Part shown: positions 1 to 11,600 of the stretch, in pieces
How the letters are laid out: each line of letters starts with the position of its first letter
Numbering within the stretch: the stretch's first letter is position 1
DNA from: Epinephelus fuscoguttatus
Taxonomy: Eukaryota > Chordata > Actinopteri > Perciformes > Serranidae
Assembly (NCBI RefSeq): GCF_011397635.1
Contig: NC_064755.1
Location: 38,360,059 to 38,424,058 of the forward strand
DNA: 64,000 nucleotides
Direction: 5' to 3'
Notes under the pieces: model-generated
What the model saw: the letters and a program-made list of their open reading frames with translations, nothing else
Database searches by the model: none
Told to the model about the DNA's origin: nothing
Program-made: the position numbers and the translations under genes

Positions 1-2593
1 AGTGGGGCTGCTCGTACATCAGCCAGTGTCCGTCCATCACGTGACAGGACATGCAGTTGGACATGCGGTAACGGTCCATGACGTTGTCGCAGTCGTCCAT
101 CAGCTCGTGCATGTGGCCTCCGAAGTTCTCCCTCTCATAGATCCTCATCCTGTAGGAGCCGCGGTGCTGAAACATACAATCAGTCATCAGCATTCATATT
201 GTGTTAAGGTTAAAGGCTTGGCCAAAATTATGCAGACAGCCAGATGCTGCATTTTAACAATATCATCCTTTAAAATACAAACAGATTAGCGATCCTTAAT
301 ATGTAAAGAAATCATTAAGCACAAATCTAACTAAATACATTTAATTACATAGTAAAATGTAATGAGTGTATGGCTTAACTTATATTTAATTTGAATTTTT
401 TGACAAATCCATTATTTATCAGTATTATTATAAAACTAATTTCTTTAATTTTCCTCATAAATGAGCTGCTGCTGACACTGACACCTGTCTCTGATTATCT
501 GCTGTCTGATCTGATATCTGCCCCGTTTAAACTGCTCTGGCCTGCCTACCACCTCCACCCCAGCTCCTCCTTTTCGTGCTCTGTCTAACTTATCAGTGTC
601 ATTTCTGTTTGTCATTGATGCTGCTCTGTTCTGTTCCTGGGGGGTCTTTGCTGCTGCTCTCCCTGCCTTAGGCTCTCCATGTAGGTGCATGGAAGGGCAG
701 GAAGGTGGCCTCTGTCTACCTCAGGCTTTCCTCATTTGCACGTGGAAGGGCAGAGAGGTGTGCTCTCTCTGCCTTAGGCTTTCCATGTAGGCACATGGAA
801 GGGCAGGAAGGTGGCCTCTGTCTACCTCAGGCTTTCTTCATTTGCACGTGGAAGGGCAGAGAGGTGTGCTCTCTCTGCCTTAGGCTTTCCATGTAGGCAC
901 ATGGAAGGGCAGCGGGGTGCGCTCTCTCCATCTTTGGGTTTTTGCATAAGCCTAAGAAAGGCAGAGAGGCCCCAGAACAGAGCCATACAACCAAATATAA
1001 TACTGCAAATGGAAATAAAGTTTTCTTTGACTAAAGTGTTCCTGACTGAACTGATGTTCTACTCAACAACTTAACTTCACTATAACTACATGAACTCTGT
1101 TTATGCTCTGCAGACACACCTTAACACTACAGGTGATGTCATGTGCTTCCTGTTACTTCATTTCTGTCTAATGTCAGTGTTTTTGTTCAATAAGGTCGTA
1201 TCATCTGATTGTCCTGATCCATAGTAATGAAAAAGACTGGTTGTGCAGTTACCATGGGGATCATGCGGCAGGACCTGATGCAGTCGCTCATTCCCATCAT
1301 GCTCTGGTAGTCGGAGTACTCGCCCCTCCTCAGGAAGAACTGGTTGCCCATGAAGTTGGTGCGGTCATAGACCACGAAGCAGCCTCTCTGCACCCTGCAG
1401 GAGTGACACCTGCTCAGGTAGGAGGACATGTCGGAGCAGTCACTGCTGCACTCATAGGAACGACCCTGGAAGTTCCTGTCCTCGTAGAAGATGACCTGAG
1501 AGGGAGACAGAGGACATGTTTTAATGACTGATGGAGATCAGACTCGGTTCGGCTGCGAGAACCTGCAGCAGGAGCCCTGCTAATCCCTCATGTCCATCAT
1601 GAATCCAGATGAACAGCTACAGATAATGTGTACAGTAACAGTGTTTCTTCATTAAAGCAACACTTGTTTGAACATGTCTTAAAATCAAAGTTCTTTGTTG
1701 CTCCTCTGCAGCTGCTTCATTATTTTAAAATCGAGATGTGTTACTCATAGATATAATACAGACTTACTGTCATGGTTTCAGACAGCTCGGGATGTTTTAT
1801 GGACACATTTAGGTTGTTTTTAAAACAGCTCTAAGGAGGAGTTTTTAATTGGATGTCTCTATAAAACCTACAGAAACATCGAGATATGTAATGTGTCTGT
1901 ATAATATATGAAATACACTGTGAGACATATTCAATATCTGAATGTATGCTGGTGACTAAAAGAAAGTTGACTTTGAGAGTCACAAATAGAGACATGACTT
2001 AATCACTATGCATTCTGCAAACAGCTGTGTTTAAGATTGAAAATAGTATTAATTGCTTGTTTGTATGTGTCTATGGATATGTATATATAGTATGTGCGTA
2101 TGTGTATATGTAGATTAATAATACAGTATATGTGTATGTGTCTATGTACATTTAAAGATATTGTATATATGTATATTCACATTTACAGTTTATGTGCATA
2201 TATGTGAATATGTGTATAATTATATATATACTGTATATGTGTTTGTGAGTGTGTATATGTGGGTGATGTTGATCAGAAGCCTTTGGAGGCAGATTTCTGA
2301 TTTCAGATTTTGGTTGCAGAAATATAAATGTCGTGACAGAGTTTATAAATATTATGATCCACATATACATGATCCATAAAATATAGTTTTACCTAAAATT
2401 ATATTTTTTACCTAGTTATTTTTGGTGTCAGGTGAAAACCTCATACCTCCAAAGGCTGAAGCTTTGTTCGGAATATTGTGTGTTATCGATTGTCATGTCA
2501 TGTCTTTCTGAGTGATGTGTGTGAGGAAGTTTGGAAGAAATAGTGCATGCTGGGACTTACCCTGCTCATCATGTTCATGTCGGTGGCGGACAT
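1..2593 (-). CDS. crygm: gamma-M crystallin (3' end cut by window edge)
   Basis: Structural beta/gamma-crystallin of the fish lens. Exons read on the minus strand: 2593-2561 (11 codons, Met-rich start [11 protein letters not shown]), 1495-1253 (81 codons) and 166-1 (incomplete). Exon 1 ends in a perfect gtaagt donor, exons 2 and 3 follow ag acceptors, and all junctions are in phase. Exon 2 encodes two Greek-key motifs beginning [16 protein letters not shown] and ending [11 protein letters not shown]. Exon 3 begins [15 protein letters not shown], with the third and part of the fourth motif ([11 protein letters not shown], then [15 protein letters not shown]) before the sequence runs out. One domain pair per exon is the usual gamma-crystallin structure. 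The many Met residues and absence of most Trp mark the aquatic gamma-M class. The stop codon lies beyond the window. Which of the many crygm paralogues this is cannot be decided here. Confidence 0.95.
665..935. repeat. 106-bp tandem repeat in crystallin intron 2
   Basis: A unit starting gccttaggct occurs at 665, 771 and 877, giving an exact 106-base period and about 2.5 copies. The copies differ at only a few positions. The short open frames across it are repeats of each other and are not genes. Confidence 0.9.
2040..2260. repeat. TATG/TGTATA-rich low-complexity tract
   Basis: Irregular runs of tatgtgtatatg type in crystallin intron 1. Nothing coding is visible. It is a degenerate microsatellite with strong purine-pyrimidine alternation. 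Confidence 0.7.
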
Positions 2594-2665
2594 GTTGGCG
2601 TGTTGTTGACGTGCTGCTCTGTGCTGACGGAGGTGGAGTGCCTTCCCACCTGCGTGAGCTCATTG

Positions 2666-2673
2666 CTTTTATA
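2666..2673 (-). promoter_or_regulatory. TATA box of the crystallin gene
   Basis: On the minus strand the sequence TATAAAAG lies about 73 bases upstream of the crystallin start codon (2593). This leaves room for a short 5' UTR of roughly 45 bases, as is usual for gamma-crystallin genes. The position is read directly; the start of transcription is inferred. Confidence 0.8.
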
Positions 2674-2708
2674 CACCTGAGTGTCCCTCACTGCACTGTG
2701 TGTCAGAG

Positions 2709-2755
2709 TGCTGAATCAGCACACACACAAAGCCTCTTTGAAAGGGTTAACAAAG
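2709..2755 (-). promoter_or_regulatory. Maf-type palindrome (MARE) with nearby SOX-like sites
   Basis: The 13-base palindrome TGCTGAATCAGCA (2709-2721) matches the Maf recognition element TGCTGANTCAGCA. It sits about 36 bases upstream of the TATA box. Two SOX-type core motifs (ACAAAG at 2727-2732, AACAAAG at 2749-2755) follow. Large Maf and SOX proteins are the known activators of lens crystallin promoters, so this is probably the lens enhancer/promoter module of the crystallin gene. Binding is inferred from sequence only. Confidence 0.65.
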
Positions 2756-3269
2756 ACTGTGTGAGGCCTTCAGCTGCTGGTTTCATCAACAGCAGCACTT
2801 TGTTACGGAGAACAACACACCTGTCTGCACCTTTAACCCATTTTCACCTAACAGCATCATATATGAAATGGTGTGTCATAACACACCTACAGAAACACAC
2901 TGATGACCATTAATCAATAGTAATAACCTATAGTGAAGTATGAGGAGACATTCAAACACAAGGGAAACTGTGTCAGAAAATATTTGCCTCTCTGTCTGTG
3001 GACATGCAAGCTTTTAGGTAGACATTTACTACGATTCCCACAGTGCATTTCTCTAATAAACTTCCAATCTCAGAGCTTTAAATTCTATAAGCCCTGAGCT
3101 CAAATTAGACTCAAATTACTACACCTACAGTGCCCTTGACCAGAGCTGTACCTGAACTGTGAGTGCAATGTTTGCAAAGTCGAAATAAAGAAAATATTTT
3201 AATCTTTGCAGATGATACATGAATAGAAGTTCTGCTGTGTTTTTAACTGACTCCCCTTGACTTTATCAT

Positions 3270-4110
3270 AAACACATGCTTAACACGATACTCTATTATC
3301 AGTATAAACATGTTTAACACAGATGCTACTTTATTATAAATATAAACATGTTTAACACACATATTACTTTATTATAAATATAAACACGTTTAACACTCAT
3401 ATTACTTTATTATAGATAGATAGATAGATAGATAGATATAGATATAGATATATAAAACACGTTTAACACGTTATATTATGATTCAAAAACACACATTTAA
3501 CACGTTACTTTATCATAAATATAAACACACATTTAACACATGTTACATTATACATATACAGTAAACACATGTTTAACACACATGTTACTTTATTATAAAT
3601 ATAATCACATGTTTATCACACGTTACTTTATTAGAAAAATAAATTCACGTTTAATGAACATTACTTTATTGTAAGTATAAACACGTTAAACATACATGTG
3701 ACTTTATTATAAATATAAACACATGTCAAACACACATGTTACATTATCATAAATATGAACATGTTACATTATAAATATAAACACATTTAATACACATATT
3801 TATCATAAATATAAACACATGTTTAACACATGTTACTATTACAAATATGAACACATGTTAAACATACATGTTATTTTATTATAAATACAAACACACATTT
3901 AACATACATGTTACATTATAAATATAAACATGTTGAACACACATATTACTTTATTATAAATATAAACACACATTTAACACATGTTACATTATCATAAATG
4001 TAAACACATCATTAAAATAAATGTTACCTTATTATATCACATACGTTTAACACACGTTATATTATACATATAAGCACATGTTTAAAATAAATGTTACTTT
4101 ATTATAAATA
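3270..4110. repeat. AT-rich minisatellite between crygm and nup160
   Basis: About 840 bases of degenerate tandem units containing the phrases ttaacacacatgtta, ctttattataaata and taaacacatgt, roughly 35-45 bases apart. A short (GATA)n tract lies at 3416-3450. The array ends about 150 bases before the nup160 start codon, close to its promoter. No gene is visible in it. Confidence 0.85.
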
Positions 4111-4230
4111 CATGTTAAAACACATGTAACATACATGCTGAGCTTGATCTTCTACAAGTGTTCTCCTGCCGGTGTCTCGGTGTCTTGTCTCTTTAAATGT
4201 TTGAAAGGCAGCGCGCGGCCTCTCTCCCCC

Positions 4231-4268
4231 TGACGTCACTCTCGCACGCGGTAAAGAAAGATGGCGGC
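4231..4268 (+). promoter_or_regulatory. nup160 core promoter elements: CRE and YY1-type site
   Basis: A full palindromic cAMP-response element TGACGTCA is at 4231-4238. An exact YY1-type motif AAGATGGCGGC is at 4258-4268 and overlaps the nup160 start codon. The surrounding 60 bases are CpG-rich and there is no TATA box. This is a typical housekeeping promoter arrangement with a YY1 site just downstream of the transcription start. Motifs are seen; factor binding is inferred. Confidence 0.6.
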
Positions 4269-7200
4269 TGTGTTGGAGCGCAGCTTCATGGAAATCTGTG
4301 GCTTTGAGAGGGAAACTCTGCACAGGTTTCGAGAAGTGACAGTAAACCTAGGTAACGTTTCTCCTCCGTACAGCTTCGTGTCCTCTGATATGTTTATATT
4401 ATAGATTATATATATTATTCATCTGTACTCTGTCCCAACTTGTCAGGACATGCTAACAACAGCTAGCACCGCTAACTCTCTGGCTGGGTAACGTTAGCCG
4501 TACATGCTAATGTAGACTGTCAGTGTGTGTTTGTTGTTTGTGTCCAGAAAACACCCGAATGTGTCACATTCACCGCCGTTAGCTCGTGAGCAGGTGACAC
4601 ACCTGTCTGTAGGTGTTCTGTCATTAGCTTCAGCTAACGTTACTTAGCCGGTAGCGTTACACTCGGCAGAACTACATCACATTAACTAACGATAATAAAT
4701 GTAATAGCGATAGTAACGTTAGTAGTAGTTGGTTAATGAGGAGCCAAGTTTAGATACTTTGTACAGGACTGAGTAGATTTGTACTGTATCATGTCTATCT
4801 TAATGTGGGCTGTAAAGTAACTGAAGCTGTCAGATAAATGTAACGTTAGTGCAGTAAAAAGTACAGCATTTCCTGCTGACATGTAGAGGAGTAGAAGTAT
4901 AAGGTAGCGGAAAATGAAACGCTAAGTTAAGGAAGTGTGTCACATTTGTATTGAAGTACCTGAGTAAATGTACTTAGTTACTTTATGGAAACTTCCCAGG
5001 ACCATTATCTTTGATCACACACATTCTCTAAAACATGAAGCATGAACACACACCAAACTCTGTGTAATATTAGAGTAATGTAACTGGGTTGGTGAAGCCT
5101 GTCTTGTTCCTCTCATGTAGATTATTAATCCCAAAGGAAATTACATCCAGTTTTGTAAATCTGATGATAAGATATTATTTTTTAGTTACATATTTTAGGG
5201 GTGGGCAGTATGGTCCTAAAATAATATCCCAATATTTCAGGGTATTTTTGCAATAACGATATGATAAATAAGTGAAACAAAATAGACAAATAATTTTGGT
5301 AATTTTTTTTCACTTAAAGCCATGCTTGTTGTTGCCGTGGGTAACAGTATGATGTCAATATAACAAGTCAAAATATCACAAGTATCACGATATGAATTTT
5401 TCATATAATATTACAATGATGGTACATTGGTGTCTTATCTACAGATATTTTAGATAATTTTCAGCCCTCTAAACATTACACATTTTTACTGATGATTCCA
5501 CTTAAATACACAAATAAGAGAAATATATAATTGCAGAAGAAATAATTTTACAACATGAGATTGACTCGAGGGTTTGTGGACTGTGTCGATGGTGCTGATA
5601 GCGATTGCAGGTTAATATTCAGTGTATTGATTTCATTAGCCCATCACTTGGTTTAGGTGGAAGTGTTACCGTTATCCTGTCTGTCTTCATTGAGTCTATT
5701 TTTTAGCTGTCACATCACCCAGTCCTACTGCTCAGAGTGACGCATTAATATAAGTGTGTGTGTGTGTTACCTGTTTGCAGGTGTGAGTGCTCTTCCTGGT
5801 GGTGTGAAGTTTCCTGACAGCGCTGGAGCGTTTCATTATGAGGAGAGTGGAAAGCTGCTGTCTGTCGCCAGCAACAGATTCATTCACTGGTGAGGATCAT
5901 CGGCGTCCACACACACACACACACCCCATTTAACAATAACGATCATTATTATATTGTATTACAGGGATTTGTTGAATACTCTGTCCTGATCGATCAATTA
6001 TGGCACTCAACGATATGTTATACCTGAATAACAAGCGATTGTTATAGACACCACTCTGAACAGAGACGGTTGACGGTTAGTTTATTTTTTAATCAATGAA
6101 CTCAAATTCAGCATATTATCATATTGGGAATACTAGAGGAATATAAGTGTCCATGTAAATGTAGTAATGGTGTGGGTCATGTATAAATGTGTGTGTGTTG
6201 ACACTGACTGTGTGTGTGTTTGCAGGTCTACGTCAGGTGACACGGTACAGCTGGTGGAGCAGTCTCTGGACACCAACCTGCTCAACAACGCCGTCAGACT
6301 CAAGTTGTCCAACTGCACCGTGCTGCCTGGAGGAGTCACCATCCAGGAGACCCTCAACAATGTCATCATCCTCATCAGCACCAATCAGAGCATCCACAGA
6401 CTGCTGCTGCCCCATCCCACACGCATGTACCGCAGTGTGAGTAAGCCATGACCCCCTATCAAGAATGTTTATCGCCCAGCACTACTGATCGTATCTTGTT
6501 ACTTCTGTTTTCACTTTTTTTTTCAGCTACTTTTTTTTCGTGTTTTCAGCTGTTTTGCACTCATTTGAGAAACACTGCATTAGATAACAGTTGTAATGAC
6601 AATAGATGCGTTCCTGTGTGTGTCCTATTCAGGAGTTGGTGACAGAGCTCCACATGCAGTCCATCTTCACTGATGTGGGGAAGCTGAGTCTGGAGGACCC
6701 GTCTCACAGTGCCATCATCCCCAGCTCAGTGGGACAGACGGGGAGTCCCAGCACCGCCACAGCCTGGATCAGTCAGTCTGGAGAGGCTCACTATGCCCTG
6801 GCTTCACCTGCCGGAGGCATCATGGTGCTCTCTCTGCCACCTCACGACACACCAGGTAAAGACCAGTGAGCTGCTCTACCATGGTCTCAGCGTGGTCCCA
6901 ACATGGTCTCACAGACAACTTTACACCATTTCATAAGGGACCATACACAATTTTTGCACTGATAAAAAATAGTCAGAATAAGTTGATGTTGGTGAATTTG
7001 CATTACCGGAGTGATTGGAATATGATGGCTAGCAGCACGCAAAGAGACTGCTGGGTAGCCAACAATAATAAACCAAAAATAAGATGCAAGAACAGGCTGC
7101 ATAGACAGAAACTTAAAAATCACAAAGGATCAGAATCATTTATTGGAATATTTCATTTCATCATGAATCTCAATTATTTTGGCCAGGAGAATCATGACGT

Positions 7201-8600
7201 AACATTTTCAGATTGTCCCCACATGGTCTCACATCTTAAAGCTCTGGTGTGTTGTGTTGAAGATTGCAAACCAGCTGAAACTTCTCCTGGTTAAAATGGG
7301 GAAAAAAATGGTTTACCAGGTGCCAAATCATCACTAGAAGTCTCTCCCTCTCCAAAATAAATGGACCAGTTTAGGGATGTCAATTTCAGTTAATTTTTCT
7401 TTTGTTAGGCCAACACCCATTCACCTGTGACTAACTGGTTAATTTTTAAGGAAACAAAAGACATGAAATTGAGCCACATATTCACCGGGACGAGCTGGGG
7501 ACAGACCGGAGGATGGACACAATTTTTCTGCAGCAATGCTGTTGGGTCAGGATGGCGTTACTAGCAGTAATGGCTGAATGCACGGTGCTACTAGCTAGCC
7601 TCCCTTTTTAACTGTGCGCAGTGCAGTTAACTGGAGAGTAGCAAAATTGCCCTGTAGACTGATGTGTAATCGGCAAAAAATATTCTTGCTGGTTAACCGA
7701 TCAATGGTTAACTTTTGACATCCTTAGAACAGGTGATTAAAACAGTTGAAAACACTAAATAAATAAGTTTAACATTACCAAACAGTGTTTCTTTTACACG
7801 GTTTGGCTCTTGGGAGACAGACGGATAGCTCAGCATCTTTAGTGTGTTCTGCTTTTTTCTTTGACAACTTCATGTATGCTCACCTTATTTTGGATCCAGG
7901 CATTCATTAGGTTTTTTCTTGGAGCTGAGTTATCCATAGAGGTCTCTACCTCTCCAAAAAAACCAAACGGTAAACCAGTAAAAACATTTAAGTTTCACAG
8001 AGAAACTGGTGGATGCTGCTTATTGCAGAGGAGCTGCTAACTACGGTGACCGACATGAAAACATAAATGTCCCTATCTAGAGCCAGTGTTTGAGTTGTCT
8101 GTTGTGGGCTACTGTAGAAACATGGCGGGTTGCAATCTCTGTAGCTGAGGACATGCTTCCTAGGTAGATATAAACAGCTAATTCTAATGTAATAAGAACA
8201 ATGATTCTTATCCTCATGGATATTGAGCCAGTTATTCAGGGTTCATATGATCATTAAAACCCTTTTAAACTTGTGGAATTTGATAAAAAGGAATCTCCGG
8301 GCCTGGAGAAGATTTGGAAACATCCATAAACCTTGAAGGTTTTGGGAGAGTCATGGAATTAGCTTTACCAGTGCCTGTGTAATGGATTATATGTGGTTGA
8401 GTTAAGATGGACTGGGTAAAACGAACTAATTTTCTGGCAGATTAGTGATGTTGATCTCAGTGTCGCCAACTTGACAAGTTTCTCACTAGATGTTGTAACT
8501 CTTCAGACCTTCTCATGACTTTATTATAAAGAGGTGTCCAGCGACAAATTTACTGACTTATTCATCATCATCATCATTCATCATAAGTCACTGTTTGTAA

Positions 8601-8673
<73 letters not shown>

Positions 8674-11600
8674 TGCAGGCAGCAGTGTGTCGGTGGTGGA
8701 GCTGAAGAGGAGCTCCATGATGCAGAGGTTGTCCGGTTGGATGCCCACAGCGATCCGTGGGGAGCAGAGTCCGGCTGACCTGGCCCTCAGTCTGGCTGTC
8801 AGAGAGCTGGAGGAAGACTCCTTCATCTTCGCTCTCTGTCACGACCACAAACTGCGCATGTGGTCCTTCAGGGTGAGATCACATAGACATACAAATCAAA
8901 ACAATCACTTAATTCAAAATTAACGTTATATTTTTCTGCTGTACTGAACCATGACTGTGTTCTGTTTCTCCTCTAATAGATACAGGTGATGTCAGAAGTA
9001 CTTGATGTTAATGATACTGATAATAAGTGCTGCATCATTATTTCCCCATCAGGATCAGGCGTGTCTGCTGGAGGCCGACATGTTGGAATACATGCCGGCC
9101 TGCAGAGGAGTGAAGCGTCTGTCCGGTCAGGGTCACCGTCTAAGGCTGGCCTTCTCCTCCAACACCGGCCTCTGTCTGTGCGTTTACCTGGCCGTACCTC
9201 AGAGAGGACAGTTCACCGTCCTGCAGCTCGTTGCCACCGACAACAACCGCTACAGCCTGGACCACATCTCCTCTGTCTTTACCACACAGGTTAGAAACTA
9301 CAGTAAATTAATATACTGAAGTACTTCAGCAGAGTTCACATTAACAGAATTTACAGACACTTTTGATCAGTGTTGACATTTGACCTAGACTCACAAGTCA
9401 GTCTTTAGACGCTTTGCTTAACTAAAGACTGATGTCTTCCTCGCTGATTTTGTGTTTAGATAGGCGGATACAATTTCAGAGTTTAAAAAACTCCCTACGT
9501 TGCAGCACCAATAGTAAATCCGCAGGGCGGTCCTTCGGTGGCTCGCTGAACTCTTGTGCTCGTAAACATAGTCCGACTGCGTTAAAAGTTTTAAACAAAG
9601 TCGCTGTAAGTCCTTCATTTCCACAATCTTGTGGACTGAGCACACGTTTCATAAAACAGAGTTAAATCTCTCGGCATCCATTTTCAAGCTCTCTGTGTGT
9701 TTGTCCAGTCGTCCTCCAGACTCACTGTGGAAGAGAGGAGCGCTCACTCTGCATCTGGACATGAACTCTTTTGACTGAGACGTTTATGACTCATGATTTA
9801 AATCTTGGACTTTCAGGGGCAGCCCTGACTGAAAATAATAACTATATTAAACTATGGCGTGTCTGTCAACAGGAGACTCTGGTGGATTTCGCTTTGACCT
9901 CCACAGACATCTGGGGCGTCTGGGTGGACGACTCCAACTCCACTGTGGTCAAATACATCAACTTTGAACAGTAAGTCGTCACATGAATGGTTTCCGAACT
10001 GAAGTGTTGATGGTCATTACATGAAGCAAGCTCACTAAGACTTACGCTCCATTCACACTGGACTGATGCCTCTGGGCAGGACGTAAGACATAGACCTCAA
10101 TAACCGTGTGTCCCTTTAAGACTTATACCTCACCAGGAGCAGGAAGTTAAAAGACAAAATAAAAGAGTCGGATGCATCCTTGTTGTTTGATCAGCTGACA
10201 GTGAGCTGACAGTCAAACACTGAGCTGTGAGCGTCGTACTGTCGCAGCAGCCTGATCCAGATTTAAACTGTCTGTTCATCATATTAATATTATAACTAAT
10301 ACACACTCTGTTGGTGCGTGTGTTTGCAGTAACACAGCAGGTCAGTGGAACCAGGTGTTTGTTCAGCCTCCACCTGAAGAAGAAGTTCATATCGGAGAGG
10401 ACCAGGACCCCAGGGTAAGACTGTGACCTCTGACCTCCTCATGGGGACAGATGATTAGTCAAGTTTCACAATAATCAGTGAAATGATTTGATGCAGCTGA
10501 GAGCTCGAACCAATTATCAGGTAATCAAGTAGATGTTTGACGGCAAAATGATCAGCGACTAATTTGATATTCATTTAAGTTTGGCAGAAATGTTTAACAT
10601 TCTGTAGTTTCAGCTCCTGACGTGAGAAAGATTTGATGACGTGTTGTCATGGTTACTCAGCTCTGACTGTTGGATTAAATAAAGTATGTGTTTTTTGTTA
10701 ACAGGAGACATACCTGGAGGTTCTCTTCTCTCCTCTGCGCTTCACAGCTTCAGCCATAGTTAAAGCTCTACAGGTGAGAAACTACTTGCTGTAGTTAGAA
10801 CATTTGTGTATTTAGTTGTAGCTGATGAACGATGTGTGTTTTGTGTGTTTCAGATTTACCGCAGAGGCTCAGAGAGGATCATCGATCCGTCCTGGGACAG
10901 TCTGAAGAAGGAGGTGACGGTAGCTGTGGAGAGTGAGGTAATTTACCTCCGACATGGTCTGTTTTTATTACAGCTGTTTTTAGAGCACTAGAAGGAAACT
11001 GTTGAGTGTTGTGTCGTCTTTTAAAAATCTTAAATATGATTAAGCGGTGACCGTTCAGACAGTGATCTCTGTTTCCTCTTGTCTGTCCTCCTCCTCCCAT
11101 CTGTCCTCCTCTTGTGTGTCCTCCTTCTTCTTCCTCCTTTCTCTCCTCCTGGCCAACCCCCTCCCATCTTTCCTTCTTTTCTCTATCCTCTTCCTGTGTG
11201 TCATCCTCCTTTCTATCCTTATGTGTGTCCTCCTTCTGTCTATCCTCCTTCTGTTTGTGCACCTTTTATCCACCCCCTCCCATCTGCACTCCTCCTGTCT
11301 TTCTGTCTTCCTCCTCTCTATCCCTCTCTTGTCTGTCCCTCATTTTATCTATCCTTCTCCTGTCTTTCCTCCTCCTGTCTATCCCCCTCTCGCCTGTCCT
11401 CCCGTCCATCCACCTGTTGGGACTCCTCCCCCTGTCTATCCTCCTGTCTATCCTCCTCCTGTCTGTCTTCCTGCAGCTGCAGAGCAGCGTGACGGAGTTT
11501 GAGTTTTCTCAGGAGGAGTACCGTCAGCTGCAGGTGGAGTTCTGGTCCAAGTTCTACGCCTGCTGTCTACAGTACCAGGAGGCTCTTTCTCTGCCTCTGG

